This document shows positions 29,919-40,710 of a stretch of 64,000 nucleotides of DNA, piece by piece. Position 1 is the first letter of the stretch. Each line of letters opens with the position of its first letter. The position numbers and the translations under genes are program-made. The notes beneath the pieces were generated by a model that saw only the letters and a program-made list of their open reading frames with translations, searched no databases and had not been told where the DNA came from. Source of the DNA: Sepiola atlantica (lineage: Eukaryota; Mollusca; Cephalopoda; Sepiida; Sepiolidae); assembly GCA_963556195.1 (NCBI GenBank), contig OY744521.1:127339459-127403458 (forward strand), written 5' to 3'.

Positions 29919-30225
29919 AATACTGGCTACTTTGGCCTTTTGGCTAAGATCAAAGTGTAGTATCTGTTCCGATGGATACTGCACCCTATAGACTGGTATT
30001 GTCTTGGCCTTCGGGGCTTGATTTACATCGGTCTATGGGTCTGTCCTGTGCAGTTCTAGGAGGTCTACCCTCCCAGGCTTCGCCTCCCTTCTTTGAGGAG
30101 GAGTAAGTTTATGCCCAGGCAATTTTTAAACCCCACTTTCCTGACCCGACCTTGGGTCACATCTTACTTGTGGGAGTAAGATAAAAACTGGCCTTGTGCC
30201 TAACTCCTGGAGAGGAGTAAATCAA
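29919..30225 (+). mobile_element. U2 snRNA-headed SINE
   Basis: 29920-29970 reads ATACTGGCTACTTTGGCCTT, TTGGCTAAGATCAAAGTGTA, GTATCTGTTCC, which follows U2 snRNA positions ~1-45 (GGCCTTTTGGCTAAGATCAA, GTGTAGTATCTGTTCT) with few changes. Similarity then stops. A body follows (CTAGGAGGTCTACCCTCCCA, GGCTTCGCCTCCCTTCTTTG, AGGAGGAG) and a tail CTGGCCTTGTGCCTAACTCC, TGGAGAGGAGTAAAT. Length ~305 bp. The tail hairpin is shared with the tRNA-headed SINE at 46.9 kb. A functional U2 gene would continue for ~187 nt and keep the Sm site; this does not, so it is a mobile repeat. Confidence 0.85.
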
Positions 30226-30788
30226 TACTCTATAAAGGTATGGTACGGGTGTTGATTTTATGGTAGGAATGTTGATTTTAAGCTGCCAGTAATTAGTCGC
30301 CAGCTGTATGCTGCCTCCATGTGTTTCTACATGTCTTATTCTTTAAAAGTTGTTATTTATTCAATGAAATAAGCTTGTTTGTGGTGGCAGTAGGAGTGCC
30401 CATGTCACAGAAAAATAAATAAAAATTAATCCCTTCTCATACTTACCAAATATGACCAAACAGTTATAGGTCAATGGCTGCTATATACATTGTCAGCTAC
30501 GACAGGTTTTATCAGTTCGAAAATTAGTTGAATATAAACATGATTCTTTTCTAATAGAATGAAAAATATTTGAACATGTTGACACTTAGTGACCTCAAAT
30601 GACCTCTGAAGTGAATTTAATGCGACCTTCTATGAATATTCATGCAGAATATTAAAACAATGGTCGTCTTGTAGTTTTAGCCTGAAAGAGGCACACATAC
30701 AAACACACTCTTCACTATATTTATATATACTAGTATATATAATGCAAGTGTTGAGTTTGCTAATGAACAGCCGCTGATAATTTCGTGT
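30226..30788. other. Unassigned AT-rich spacer
   Basis: No gene recognised. A short (TA)n-like patch lies at 30717-30742. Confidence 0.4.
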
Positions 30789-30945
30789 TGACATATGCTA
30801 CCCCTTCAAAGGAGGAGGTAATTCCTGGGAGGTTGGTCTCATAACAAGAGAACAGACACTACACTAATTCCCTCTTCCAAAGGAGAAGGTAGTACCTGGG
30901 AGGATGGTCTTATGACAACAAAACAGATGCTACACTATCCCCCTC
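30789..30945 (-). repeat. Two U2-snRNA-derived units, minus orientation
   Basis: On the minus strand: GATAGTGTAGCATCTGTTTT, GTTGTCATAAGACCATCCTC, CCAGGTACTACCTTCTCC, then a second unit TTAGTGTAGTGTCTGTTCTC. Same unit as at 5.9, 12.7 and 34.4 kb. Confidence 0.8.
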
Positions 30946-31079
30946 CCACCCTGAATTGAACATTGAAAGATAGTACATTAGTCTGAAATAGTATAGTAAA
31001 CTGAATTGAGCATTAAAAGAGAGTATGATAATACAATACTAATAGAAGTAAGGGTATAGTTTCGGCTTCAGAAACCAAA

Positions 31080-32200
31080 TTAGTAATAGATGCTAGAAGA
31101 ATACCCATCCCAGGACGAATAAAATTTGCACCACTTTTATGTCACCTTACGAAAATTAAAATCAAGATATAATGCTACTAAACCTTATGTCTAGAATACT
31201 TATTTCAATTTTAATCAAAATCCATTGCTTGATTTTGATTTTAAAAAATGTCTAAAATTTAAAGTTCAAGCTTTTACGGAGGGGAGGGGCGCTTTAGAAA
31301 AAATTGAAATTCATAGAATCTTGTTTAATTGGTGCCTAATGATATGGATAAAATTCAATTTTAAAACAAGAATGCCTCTGAACAACCCTTCAAAATACTC
31401 CAAAGAAATTGAAATTTTGGTAAGATGTATTAATTTATATCTAATACCTTTTGTTAAAATTTCACAATAATCAGAAGCATCTGAATTTTCACAAAGGGCT
31501 TCTACCCCCTTTTTACCACCTATGCATGAACTAAATTAAACTAAATATAGCCCACATTATGCACCCTTACGTCTAGCAGCTGCATTCCAAAGTTCATAAT
31601 GATCGTTTAATTTGTTTAAGAGACCTATCTTTATATATCTAAATGAATAAATGCGAAAGTTTTTTCCATCCATCCTAACTATATTAACATTAAAACCGGT
31701 TATGGTTATTTACCATATATATACTCATCTCCAAACTGCCTCAAACAAATTTCCATATTGCTCATTTGCATATTTCTTTTTTTTAAAGTTTCTAGTAAAT
31801 TAATAGTCTGTAATATACATTTCGAATTTATATTGTCAAATTTTCTTCTATATATGTAATCATTTTATCGATAGAACTATACATAATTATATTAATAATT
31901 GTAATAAGAGAGATTTTATAAAAAGAATAGCGTTTTAAAAGCTTTTTTTGAATTTTATTTTCAAGAGAGATAATTCATTTCCGACATTAAGTAAAACATC
32001 AAATGTCGCTGAGATGTGAGAACAAATACTACACTTTGATCTTAACACTAAAACAGTTATGTTTTTGTGACTAGGCATTTTTAAATGAACGTTAAAAAGA
32101 ATCGATTTAATCGAAATATCTTTTAAAGGGTGTGAGTAATGTAGAATCAGTTTTGTTGTCATAATACCGTCCTCCCAGGAATTACCTCCTCCATAAGAGC
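31080..32200 (+). repeat. Interspersed repeat family A (longest copy)
   Basis: About 1.1 kb of sequence recurs elsewhere: 31120-31640 aligns with 35095-35460 (TTTGCACCACTTTTATGTC, AAAATCAAGATATAA, CTAGCAGCTGxxTTCCAAA); 31640-32015 aligns with 6905-7625; 32055-32195 aligns with 12530-12665. The right end joins a U2-derived unit. It has no coding capacity I can see and no obvious terminal repeats. Its class is unknown. Confidence 0.75.
32019..32046 (-). repeat. U2 snRNA-like fragment inside family A
   Basis: Minus strand GTTAAGATCAAAGTGTAGTA then TTTGTTC matches U2 positions ~20-45 (CTAAGATCAAGTGTAGTATC, TGTTCT). The same point of family A is where the Tx1-like LINE sits in the copy at 7.6-12.5 kb. 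Confidence 0.7.
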
Positions 32201-32356
32201 TAAACATTTTTTCTGAAAAGTTATAAATATACATAGTCTGAAATAAAAACGTTTTTCACTTAAAATGCAAACCAATAAAATTAAATTTTCTGTTTAAATT
32301 ACAAGTTTTTTATTTAAAGTTTTCTTTCACTTCTTAATAAATCCTGTTATCAACAT

Positions 32357-33190
32357 TTTGTGACAGTGTTGGGCAGTGCCGGTATGAGTTGACCGTGACC
32401 TACGAAGGTCGATAGTGCAATTACTGTGCTAGTATGAATAGACAGAAAGAAACCTTAAAAGTCTCTGGACAGAATTGAACAGCTGGGATGAGAAAAGGAG
32501 AACCGAATTATTATTTTTGGGGCTTATCAAAAGATAAAGAAAAAAATAATTAACTTCTCAAAGTCGATATGAGACTGACAGCTGAACTCAGCGAGAGTTA
32601 AAATTACAGTCGAGTGTTAATTCTCGATTCGGGTCAATTGGTTTTAAGTGGACGTTCTAGAAAGATGGTCGCTGGTTAATTACCCTGCGGGACAGTCCTG
32701 ATATCTCTCAGCTGTTGTTGAAATCAGACTCCCTATGATCAAGTTATTTGCCAAAGATACAAGTGGTTGAGTGAAGCGGTCATAAACGAATTTGGCAGCT
32801 GTGTCGAAATTGCTTATAGAAGCTCTGGATAAACGCAATAAAATTTATTTCTCAGGATAAATCAGAGACCACCGTGAAAAACCCCCGGGTAGAGGCGAAG
32901 TATGACTCGATAAAAGGCAAGCGAGAACAGTTTACAAAGACAGTTGAGTCACAGTCAGAGAGAAAGTGAAAGGCTGTCGGCCGCTGATGCCGTCAGTCGG
33001 TGAGGCCGTCAGTTACAAGAGAATCGGACAAAGGATCTCCCTCTGTACCTTCCCCACCGAACCTGACATATCAGTTTGTGTATGTTCTTTTCTCGTCCCA
33101 AACTTAGAATAAATTTTCGCTGACAACAATCAAGACGCTCAGAATTATTAGCGCCCGTCGATCTGACTAACACACGCAGTTAAACTTTGA
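32357..33190 (+). other. LTR-like sequence (possible solo LTR)
   Basis: GC-richer than its surroundings, starting TGTGACAGTGTTGGGCAG. A core-promoter-like ACTCGATAAAAGGCAAGCG lies near 32905 and an AATAAA at ~33108, ~200 bases downstream, an LTR-like arrangement. No second copy, target-site duplication or clear CA end was found, so an LTR is only a guess; a host promoter region is the alternative. Confidence 0.35.
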
Positions 33191-33404
33191 TATTATCGAA
33201 CGGCCTGGCTTTGTAAACAAACCAGTGTACATTATTTTTTTATTATTTTTTTTTAATAATTCTTCTAAGAAAACCAAACAGACAAAGTCGTTACAGACTT
33301 AATTCTTTTCATTCAACTGTTCTGCATGAAATGACCCTTCTCTTCACAGCGAGACAATGTTGCTGACCCAACCTGGTTGATTGCTCACTGATATAAACAA
33401 ACAC

Positions 33405-33470
33405 AACGTGGGAGTGAGTAGTCGCTGGACCAGGCGTTTCAACACTGGCAGCCTTCATCAGAACGGCAAC
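33405..33470 (-). ncRNA. Degenerate hammerhead-ribozyme-like motif
   Basis: On the minus strand: CTGATGA (33461-33455), a GGC-TG-CC mini-helix, then GAAAC (33440-33436), then CGC-CTGGTCCA-GCG, then AC. These are the conserved CUGAUGA and GAAA cores in the right order with a possible stem III (CGC/GCG). The base pairing the last A of GAAA is A instead of U, stem II is poor and stem I does not form well. Penelope-like elements are known to carry hammerheads, so this may be a relic of one. Confidence 0.35.
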
Positions 33471-33616
33471 TTTTTCCCCGAGCAGTACCTAGTGACCAAC
33501 CGAACGCAGAACGGCCGAACTGGTGACGTCGCGAGGTGGGGAGTGGGGTACATTTTTCGCTCCCCAATAAATAAATAAATTAAAAAATAGCCATGCTGGC
33601 CTTTCTCTTATTTTTG

Positions 33617-33692
33617 TTCAATTTACACGACTGAAATAGTACTTTGAAAATACTCTTTATTTAGGGTTAATTACTATTTCAGTCAAGTAAAT
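33617..33692. repeat. Short inverted repeat
   Basis: AATTTACACGACTGAAATAG (from ~33618) and CTATTTCAGTCAAGTAAATT (to ~33691) are inverted copies with two mismatches, ~35 bases apart. Confidence 0.8.
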
Positions 33693-33820
33693 TATTTAGA
33701 ATGAAATAGGTTTTGGCATTACTCATAAAAAAAAATTTTTTTAAACTTAAACCATGTTTTAGTAAAAAAACAACAACTTAGGGTTTTTAATATTTGTTTT
33801 TGTTATGTCAAGTTTAACCG

Positions 33821-34053
33821 TACACGTAAAACGCTGAAATAAAAATTAGGTCAGAAAAATATAGTCGTCATCTAAACAAGTCGAGAAAGAGGCTAGCTAA
33901 GGAAGAACGATAACTCAAGTTTATAAACATGTCGTTTTTAACTAGAAAATTATGAAACAAAGTTATCGTTCTTCTTTAATTAGCATATTTCTTTTTTTAT
34001 AAAGATGGCGACTATATTTTTTCGCCCAATTTTTATTTCGGCATTTCACGTGG
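33821..34053. repeat. Long inverted repeat (foldback/MITE-like)
   Basis: Two ~95 bp arms, 33821-33915 and 33961-34053, are inverted copies around a ~45 bp centre. Matching blocks are ACGCTGAAATAAAAATTAGG versus GCCGAAATAAAAATTGGG (reverse strand), AATATAGTCGTCATCT versus AATATAGTCGCCATCT, and GAAGAACGATAACT, which is perfect. Likely a small non-autonomous DNA element; no transposase is nearby. Confidence 0.8.
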
Positions 34054-34089
34054 ACAATGAAAGTTGCCATTGTATTCAATATTATCTCA

Positions 34090-34170
34090 ATGAATAAATA
34101 CGAAAGTTTTTTCCACATATTCTAACTATATTAACATCAAAACAGTTTATGCTTATTTAATTCTGTGTAA
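34090..34170 (+). repeat. Interspersed repeat family A (short copy)
   Basis: AATGAATAAATACGAAAG, TTTTTTCCACATATTC and TAACTATATTAACATCAAAA match 6911-6970 and 31645-31705. It then joins a U2-derived unit at 34170. Confidence 0.8.
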
Positions 34171-34560
34171 TATATTTTCATTCGTCACGATACATTCCCC
34201 CCTGTTTGACAAGAAGATCAAGGAGAACGCGAGTCTCAAGACGTATCGTCAAAGCCAGCCAACAGCTGAAAAAGGAAACAAATACAAATAAGTTCAAGTG
34301 AATAACTCTACAATTACCACCTCTTTGTATAGTATACATTCGTTCCTCACGATACCATCTTCCCAGGGTGACCTTCTCCTTATTTGTGTGGAGAGGTAGT
34401 GTATTATCTATTCTGTTGTCATGATATCATGATCCCAGGCATTAACTCCTACTTTGGGGGAGGGGGGGGCGTTTGTTCGTCATTATATCAACCTCTTAGT
34501 CATTACCTCCTCCTTTGGGGTCAGTATATGTAGTTAGTTCATCATGATATCATCCTCTCA
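34170..34560 (+). repeat. U2-snRNA-derived units
   Basis: Four or five degenerate units: TAATATATTTTCATTCGTCA, CGATACATTCC; TAGTATACATTCGTTCCTCA; TAGTGTATTATCTATTCTGT, TGTCATGATATCATGATCCC, AGGCATTAACTCC; and CAGTATATGTAGTTAGTTCA. Between 34198 and 34315 is unrelated sequence. Confidence 0.72.
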
Positions 34561-34600
34561 GCTTAGCAAAAATATGCGACCAGAGGGAGCACATATTTGC

Positions 34601-34912
34601 TCGTATATATATATATATATATATATAATGTGTGTGTGTGTGAAAAAGACAAAAGGAAAAAGAAATGAAATACAGGAAAAAATCATCAAAAACGAGAGAC
34701 TTTACCCATTTCGTTCGGATCAACGAACGTCTTCAGAAAAAGTGAAGATTTACTTTTTCATAAGACGTTCGTTGATCCGAACGAAACCAGTAAAGTCTCT
34801 AGTTTTTTTATTTTTTCATGTATTATTTTTTCATGTATTTGATTTGTTTTTCCTTTTGTCTTTTTTCCTGTCTTCACAGCATTTCATTTTATGACATATC
34901 GTACATTTTATC

Positions 34913-34960
<48 letters not shown>

Positions 34961-34970
34961 TATATATAAC
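34601..34970. repeat. Near-perfect palindrome flanked by TA microsatellites
   Basis: Core arms 34695-34743 and 34752-34800 are inverted copies with about five mismatches over 49 bp and an 8-base centre (GAAGATTT). Outer arms 34642-34694 and 34801-34870 continue the symmetry (GACAAAAGGAAAAA versus TTTTTCCTTTTGTC); the right arm carries an extra duplicated ATTTTTTCATGTATT. (TA)n runs lie outside both ends, at 34603-34627 and 34917-34970. Whole unit ~370 bp. Confidence 0.9.
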
Positions 34971-35089
34971 ATAAAAACCAACTTCTCAAAAAATGGTTTT
35001 TCAGACATCAATTCTGAAACTGAACTGAGTCAAGATAGCATACCTTTGCACATATAAAGGGCTCTATATGTTTTAAGATAGAGCTTCTG

Positions 35090-35480
35090 AACAGAACAAT
35101 TTTGCACCACTTTTATGTCCTTTTACAAAGATTAAAATCAAGATATAAGTGATCGAATTTAATGCAAATTTGAAATATTTGAATTTTCAAATGGGAGGTT
35201 GTGCCCATATGTCCCCTAAAAACCCTTTAAAATACTCTAAAGAAACTGAAATTTGGGGAATATTTATTAATTGATGTCTAATACCTATTGTTAAAATTTA
35301 ACAAAAACTGGAAATATCTGAATTTTAACTTACCGCCTTTGCATAAAACCAAATTAAATTAAATATAACCCACATTTGGATGCCTTACATCTAGCAGCTG
35401 TGTTCCAAAATTCACAATGATGGATTAATTAGTTTATGAGTGAATCCTGTATATACATAAACATATAAACTTTATAAAGA
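35090..35480 (+). repeat. Interspersed repeat family A (left-end copy)
   Basis: ATTTTGCACCACTTTTATGT, ATTAAAATCAAGATATAA, AATACTCTAAAGAAACTGAA and TACATCTAGCAGCTGTGTTC align with 31120-31620 in the same order. Confidence 0.78.
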
Positions 35481-36110
35481 TATATATATATAATCCTTAT
35501 TCCTACTCATATCGTGTAGGGGGTTTTCTATACGATTTGACCTCCAAATTTGGTCTGTATTAGACGCCACTGATCTTAAATATTGATTTTCTGTCCGACA
35601 ATGTTCAGTTTTGGTTGATGTCAATACTAAGCACCTTTTAAGTCAAAGGTTGAAAAGTACTTCGACTTGGTAAGCTTTATAATTAAATCATCGTTTCATA
35701 TTTAACAACAATGACTTCAACAAACCATGGCGAAATACTTGGTTTAATAATTTTTTTAATCAAACGTTTACTTAGAGATCGACCTATTTGTTTTCAGTTC
35801 TAACAGACGAGAAAATAGTGAGAGGTCTATTCTTAAAATGTTCTCATTTTATTTGGTTTCCTTCTTTTTGGGGTATTTTTTCATCAAATTGTAAATATTT
35901 TCTGTAAATAAAATCATCGAAACACTGGGAGATATTTCAAATAGGTTAAGTCTATAGAACAATTGTGATGATTGTGTTTAGCTAGAAAATAGGGTGCTTC
36001 TGTGGCGTTGTGTACATATGAAGTATTTTCGTCTTTAATTTAAAAAAGTGACATAAAAAGGGGAGATAATTCAAACTTTTGGGGGAGACGTTTCTAATTG
36101 TGTCTGGGAT
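35481..36110. other. Unassigned AT-rich spacer
   Basis: No gene recognised. A (TA)n patch lies at 35480-35492. Confidence 0.4.
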
Positions 36111-36119
36111 AAGTCTGTA

Positions 36120-36700
36120 GCAGTCACCTCCTCCTTTCAAAACATAACTACACCGGTTTGCCGGTAGGTGTCGCTTTTTCACCGACAGGTGGCACTGTAA
36201 AGCGACATCAGAGTTATCTGCCCTTCTGACTATAAAAACCGTTGCAAACGGAAAATCCATCTCTCTTCTTCACCAGCCTCGACAGGAGTACGCTGACACT
36301 AACGTTCCGTTTCACTCTTCTCTTCTGGTCAATTGGCCTCGGTAGAACGACGCTAATACACTAGCGTTTCGCATCACGCTTTTCTCTTTTTCTTTTCAAC
36401 TAGCATCGGCATAACAACTACCAACACACGTGGGCAAACAACGGTAAGAGTTCTCAACTCATTTTCTTTGTGTACGGCTTTCAAAGACTTTTCCCACGCC
36501 GGTTTCATTTTTTCTCGTACCTATTCAAGGACTGTTTTTCCATCGACACACATGCATACATCACACACTTCACCATTCCACGTAAACACACGTTCAATAA
36601 ACGTTATTTGAACTACTTCATTTTGTTTATTAATTATTACTCTGTCTTTGCATGCAACATTGCTTGATTTACTGAACACGTCCATAATCGGGGGAACACG
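36120..36700 (+). promoter_or_regulatory. LTR- or promoter-like region
   Basis: GACTATAAAAACCGTTGC (TATA box near 36231) is followed by three imperfect ~65-75 bp repeats (CAGCCTCGACAGGAGTACGC; TTGGCCTCGGTAGAACGACG; CTAGCATCGGCATAACAAC), a splice-donor-like AACGGTAAGAG at 36443, and CAATAAACG at ~36597. This fits an LTR (promoter, R region, polyadenylation) or a promoter with a leader exon. No second copy in the window. Confidence 0.4.
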
Positions 36701-36720
36701 GTCCCGTAACAAGTCTCATC

Positions 36721-37504
36721 TCAGCGCTACAGATGCAGGTATCGGCACCTGAAATAAGTCTGTGTGCTTGCAAAACAGCAATTACATTGCCATTATCTCT
36801 AATAAAAAATAACAGGTGTTCAAGGTTCATATCGTTTATGTCCATTTTTGGAAAAATCAGATTTGAGAAGTTTTATTTGATTATGTAGTTATCTCCCTCT
36901 TTCATCCAACTTTCATGTCATTGTTTTAAATTAAAGACGGAGATATTTCAGATGTACACAACGATGCAGAAGCACCGAAAATAGACAAGCAAGAGCATTG
37001 ACCCTCCCCAATCCCAAAAACCTTTTTGGCCTTGTGCCTAATTCATTAAAATTATGTAAATCACTGTAACTTTAATGGATAAATAAAATCTCCATGTTTT
37101 CTGGTCTTCTTGATTATAACGTCTAGATTCTGTAATTATGGGTTTGAAGTTAGATGTAATATTTGGAAACAAAATTTGTATTTTAAAGTCCCAAAGTACC
37201 ATAACTCTTGTTTAACTATTTAATAAAGGGAGACAACTGGGGAAATAACTTTATTTCTTACCTCATTCTCGAAATTTAATTTACAAAAGAATACTTAAAA
37301 ATGTAAAGGCAGCTCTCGGTAGAAAATGATACTGAAAAGCAGAAATTTAAATGTAAAAAAAATAAATGTCTAATGAGCTTTAAATACTAGTTTGCCGTTA
37401 AAATATTTTTTCATTTGCACCTTCAGATGTTATCTCTTTATAATGGTGGTCACTAAGTTTCGACTATGGGTATAATACGATGTATTTCATCATCAAAATG
37501 AAAA
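36721..37504. other. Unassigned AT-rich spacer
   Basis: No gene or repeat recognised up to the target-site duplication of the copia element. Confidence 0.45.
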
Positions 37505-37509
37505 GGGTG

Positions 37510-37790
37510 TGTTAAGCTTTGAGAGGTAGAGCGTAACATCGTGGTAGACTATGAGTCACGAAGACATAGAAGAAAAGACAAGAATAGAATGGGGTAACAA
37601 TAATATGTGCGTATTGCACAACTTTTATTCTCGGACTGAAGATACAATTTTGAAAGAACAAATTTGGCGCCTAATTTTCATGTCACGTGATACCTCTGCA
37701 GCGCAGTAATTATCACGTAGTGTGGTGATCAGGTCGATGGCCTTATCACAACTTGGTTGAGTGGAACTATATTCAGTTACCAATCCAACA
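37510..37790 (-). repeat. 3' LTR of the copia element
   Basis: 281 bp, about 98% identical to 41890-42182 apart from a 12 bp gap. Confidence 0.93.
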
Positions 37791-37802
37791 TACCCCCTTC
37801 AA
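37791..37802 (-). promoter_or_regulatory. Polypurine tract of the copia element
   Basis: TTGAAGGGGGTA (minus) lies directly before the 3' LTR TGTTGGATT. Confidence 0.8.
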
Positions 37803-38030
37803 CTGATATATATTCGTAATGTTTTTTTTTTTGTTTTAACACTTTTCACATTCATAGGCCTTAAAACAATTTTTTTTTGTTCACAATATAAAAGTTTGTT
37901 TGTATATTTGTCGTGTCATCAATAGTTTTCAAAAGTTTTTTTTTTTTGTAAACATTTATAGGCCTTAAAAAACACCTTTTTTTGTTTTAACTATTAAAGA
38001 AAGCTTGTTTTGTTTTTGTTTTCTTTGTTT

Positions 38031-39422
38031 TCAGAGTCCCATTAGTAAGTGGCTGAATTTTTCATTTCTAAATCTATTTGCTGGTTTGGTAAATATATCG
38101 GCTATGTTTTCTTCACTTGCAACGTGAATTAACTCAAGCGTATTATTTTGTAATTCGTCTCTAATGAAATGAAATCTAATATCTATGTGTTTTGATCTTT
38201 GGTGATTTACGGGGTTTTTGGCTAAGGTTATCACGCTCTGATTATCGCAATATAATGAGAATGTATCGATTTTCTCGTTAAATAAATCTGTCATTAGTGT
38301 TTTTAGGTATTTTTCTCTCTGTGTGGCTGCACTGATTGACATATATTCAGCCTCGCAAGTAGATAACGCGACTGTGGACTGTTTTCGTGTTTTCCACAAA
38401 ATTAATGGCCCGTCGTCTGAGATTTTAAATCCATATCCAGTTATGCTTCGTCTACCCTGTGAGTTTGCCCACTCTGCATCGCAAAAACCTATGATGTTTA
38501 AAGTACTTTTAGTGGGTTTGAATATTAATTGTTGATTGATTGTGGCTTTTATATAGCTTAGGGCATGTTTAGTTAACAGCATGTGATTTCCATATGGTTT
38601 ATTCATATATTGTGATAGTTTTGTTACTATGAAACATAAGTCTGGCCTGGTGGCTGTCATTGCATATATTAAGTTTCCGACAATTTCTCTATATAGCTTT
38701 TCGTCTGCTAATTTCCTAGTTTTGTTACATAACTTGTTAATATTATTTTCGTTAGGTGTGTATTTAGGTTTACAATCTTTCATTCCAAATCTTTCTAATA
38801 ATTTTTGAAGATATCGTTTTTGATGCATGTATATTGTTTTGTTTTCATATGTAAATTCTATGCCTAAAAAATATTTAATTTTGCCTTGATCTGTCATTTA
38901 AAATTTTTCTTTTAGAATAGTTTTCGTATTTATCATATTTTCGTTACATTTTGTCGCTATTAGTATGTCATCTACCCATACAATAATAATTGTTTATTTG
39001 TCATTATATTGTGTATAAACACAAACGTCTGCCAATGATTGACTAAATCCATTTTCTATTAGATGTGTGTGTAACAAATTATTCCAATTTCTACCACTTT
39101 ATCTTAAACCATATAGTGATTGTTTTAATTTATACACTAATCTACCGGTTTTGTTTTTATTTTCTATTTCAAATCCTTTTGCCTGTTCCATGTAAAGTTC
39201 CAAATTTATCGGTGCGTTTAGATAGGCTGATTTTAAGTCTAATTGATGTATTTTTAGATCGTATTGTGCCGCGATTTGCATCAACATTCTTATTGAAGTT
39301 AATTTTGCTGTTGGTGAGAATGTTTCTTCGTAATCTACGTTTGGCTTTTGGGCATAACCTTTTGCCACTAGTCTTGCCTTAAATATCTCTCCCTGATTTT
39401 CATCAGTTTTAATAGTATACAC
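38031..39422 (-). pseudogene. Copia reverse transcriptase and RNase H
   Basis: 39422-39099: EIFKARLVAKGYAQKPNVDY, ETFSPTAKLTSIRMLMQIAA, QLDLKSAYLNAPI (motif A) and LYKLKQSLYGLR-type end (VYKLKQSLYGLR). Motif C near 38975 reads VWVDDILIA, preceded by an in-frame stop. 38897-38031 is open for 288 codons: KIKYFLGIEF, ATRPDLCFIVTKLSQYM, then RNase H residues FCDAEW, STCEAEYM, YCDNQS and KHIDIR. All RNase H catalytic residues are present. Confidence 0.92.
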
Positions 39423-39867
39423 CCATCGTGCTGGGATTAGGGTTTTATTCTGAGGTCATTCAATTAATTCAAATGTTTTATTTTCTTTTAAAATGTCCAT
39501 CTCCATTTTCATGGCCTTCTGCCAGTTTTCAGAACTATCGGAATTTATCGCTTCTTCGTATGTACTTGGTACATTTCTTATGTGGTAACAATAATCTATC
39601 GTGTATTTTATTGCGTCATTATTTTCGTCTTCCACATAGTAGTCATTAAGATATTTTGGGCAGGTTTTTGTTCTCCCAATATTTTCAGTTACTACTTCTG
39701 TTTCGGGTTCAACTGTTTGAATATTTTCAGTTGTAGCACTTTCGTCTGTTTCTTTTATATTATCTTTAAATTTATCTGTAAATTTTACTATTTTGACAGT
39801 AAATAAATAAAAATTTCACCGGTTTCCGGAAAATATATTAAGTAGGCCGGACTACCTCTGTCATATC

Positions 39868-40704
39868 CTACAAAAATTCCCTCCTTACTTCGGTCTTCCA
39901 ATTTTTGGGGGTTTTGTACGTATGCGTAACAAATGCTTCCAAATAAGTGCATATTTGATATATTTGGTTTATCGCCATAAAAAATGGGTATGGCGTGCTG
40001 TTAATACGTTTGTTGTAACATCGGTTACAAATATACATTGAGGACATAACAGCGTATGACCACATATATTTTGGAAGGTTAGCATGTTTTAGCATGCACC
40101 TAGCCATTTCAAAAATTGTGCGCCATGCTCTTTCGATTGTACCATTTTGGTGGGGGGAGTAGGGCGCCGATTTTTGATGATGTATCTTATTTTTAATTCG
40201 TAGCGATTCGAAGATTTTAGAAGTAAATTCCGTGCCTTGATCGCTCTTTACTGTTTTTATATTTCCATACGGGGCAACGTCAGTTATAAATCTTTCGAAG
40301 GCTTCCACTGCGTCACTTTTACTTTTCAACATGTAGGTGACTATGAGACCGGAATAATCATCTATACACCCCAATGCGTACTTAAAATCATCCTTTGCTA
40401 TGGGGTCTATCGGTCCTGCTAGATCAATGTGTACTAGTTCGAGTACTTTTGTTGCTCATTTGTCAGGTATTTTATTTTTGAATTGGGGCATTTTTGCCTG
40501 TGGGCACACTTCACAATTAAATTGTTTTTTGTCACTAATTTGTATACCAGAAACAGTTTTTTCTAATTTAATTATATCGTCGATGTTGCAATGTCCCATT
40601 ATGCTATGCCACTTTTCTAGCGAATGTTTTATTTTCTTCGGAGAAGTTACATTATTTAAGTAATATAGTTTACCTTTCTTATATATATTAAATTTAAGTT
40701 CCAT
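39868..40704 (-). pseudogene. Copia integrase
   Basis: 40704-40456 carries the zinc module KWHSIMGHCNIDDIIKLEK, then FNCEVCPQAKMPQFK (HHCC). After a stop, 40374-39868 has GCIDDYSGLIVTYMLKSKS (first Asp), TVKSDQGTEFTSKIF (second Asp) and SPHQNGTIERAWRTIFEMAR (Glu), a complete DD35E set. The C-terminal part runs out of frame near 39870. Confidence 0.88.
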
Positions 40705-40710
40705 TAGTAT

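Noticed and set aside
29919..30225. A functional U2 snRNA gene
   Set aside because: Similarity stops after ~50 bases; the Sm site and 3' half of U2 are absent.
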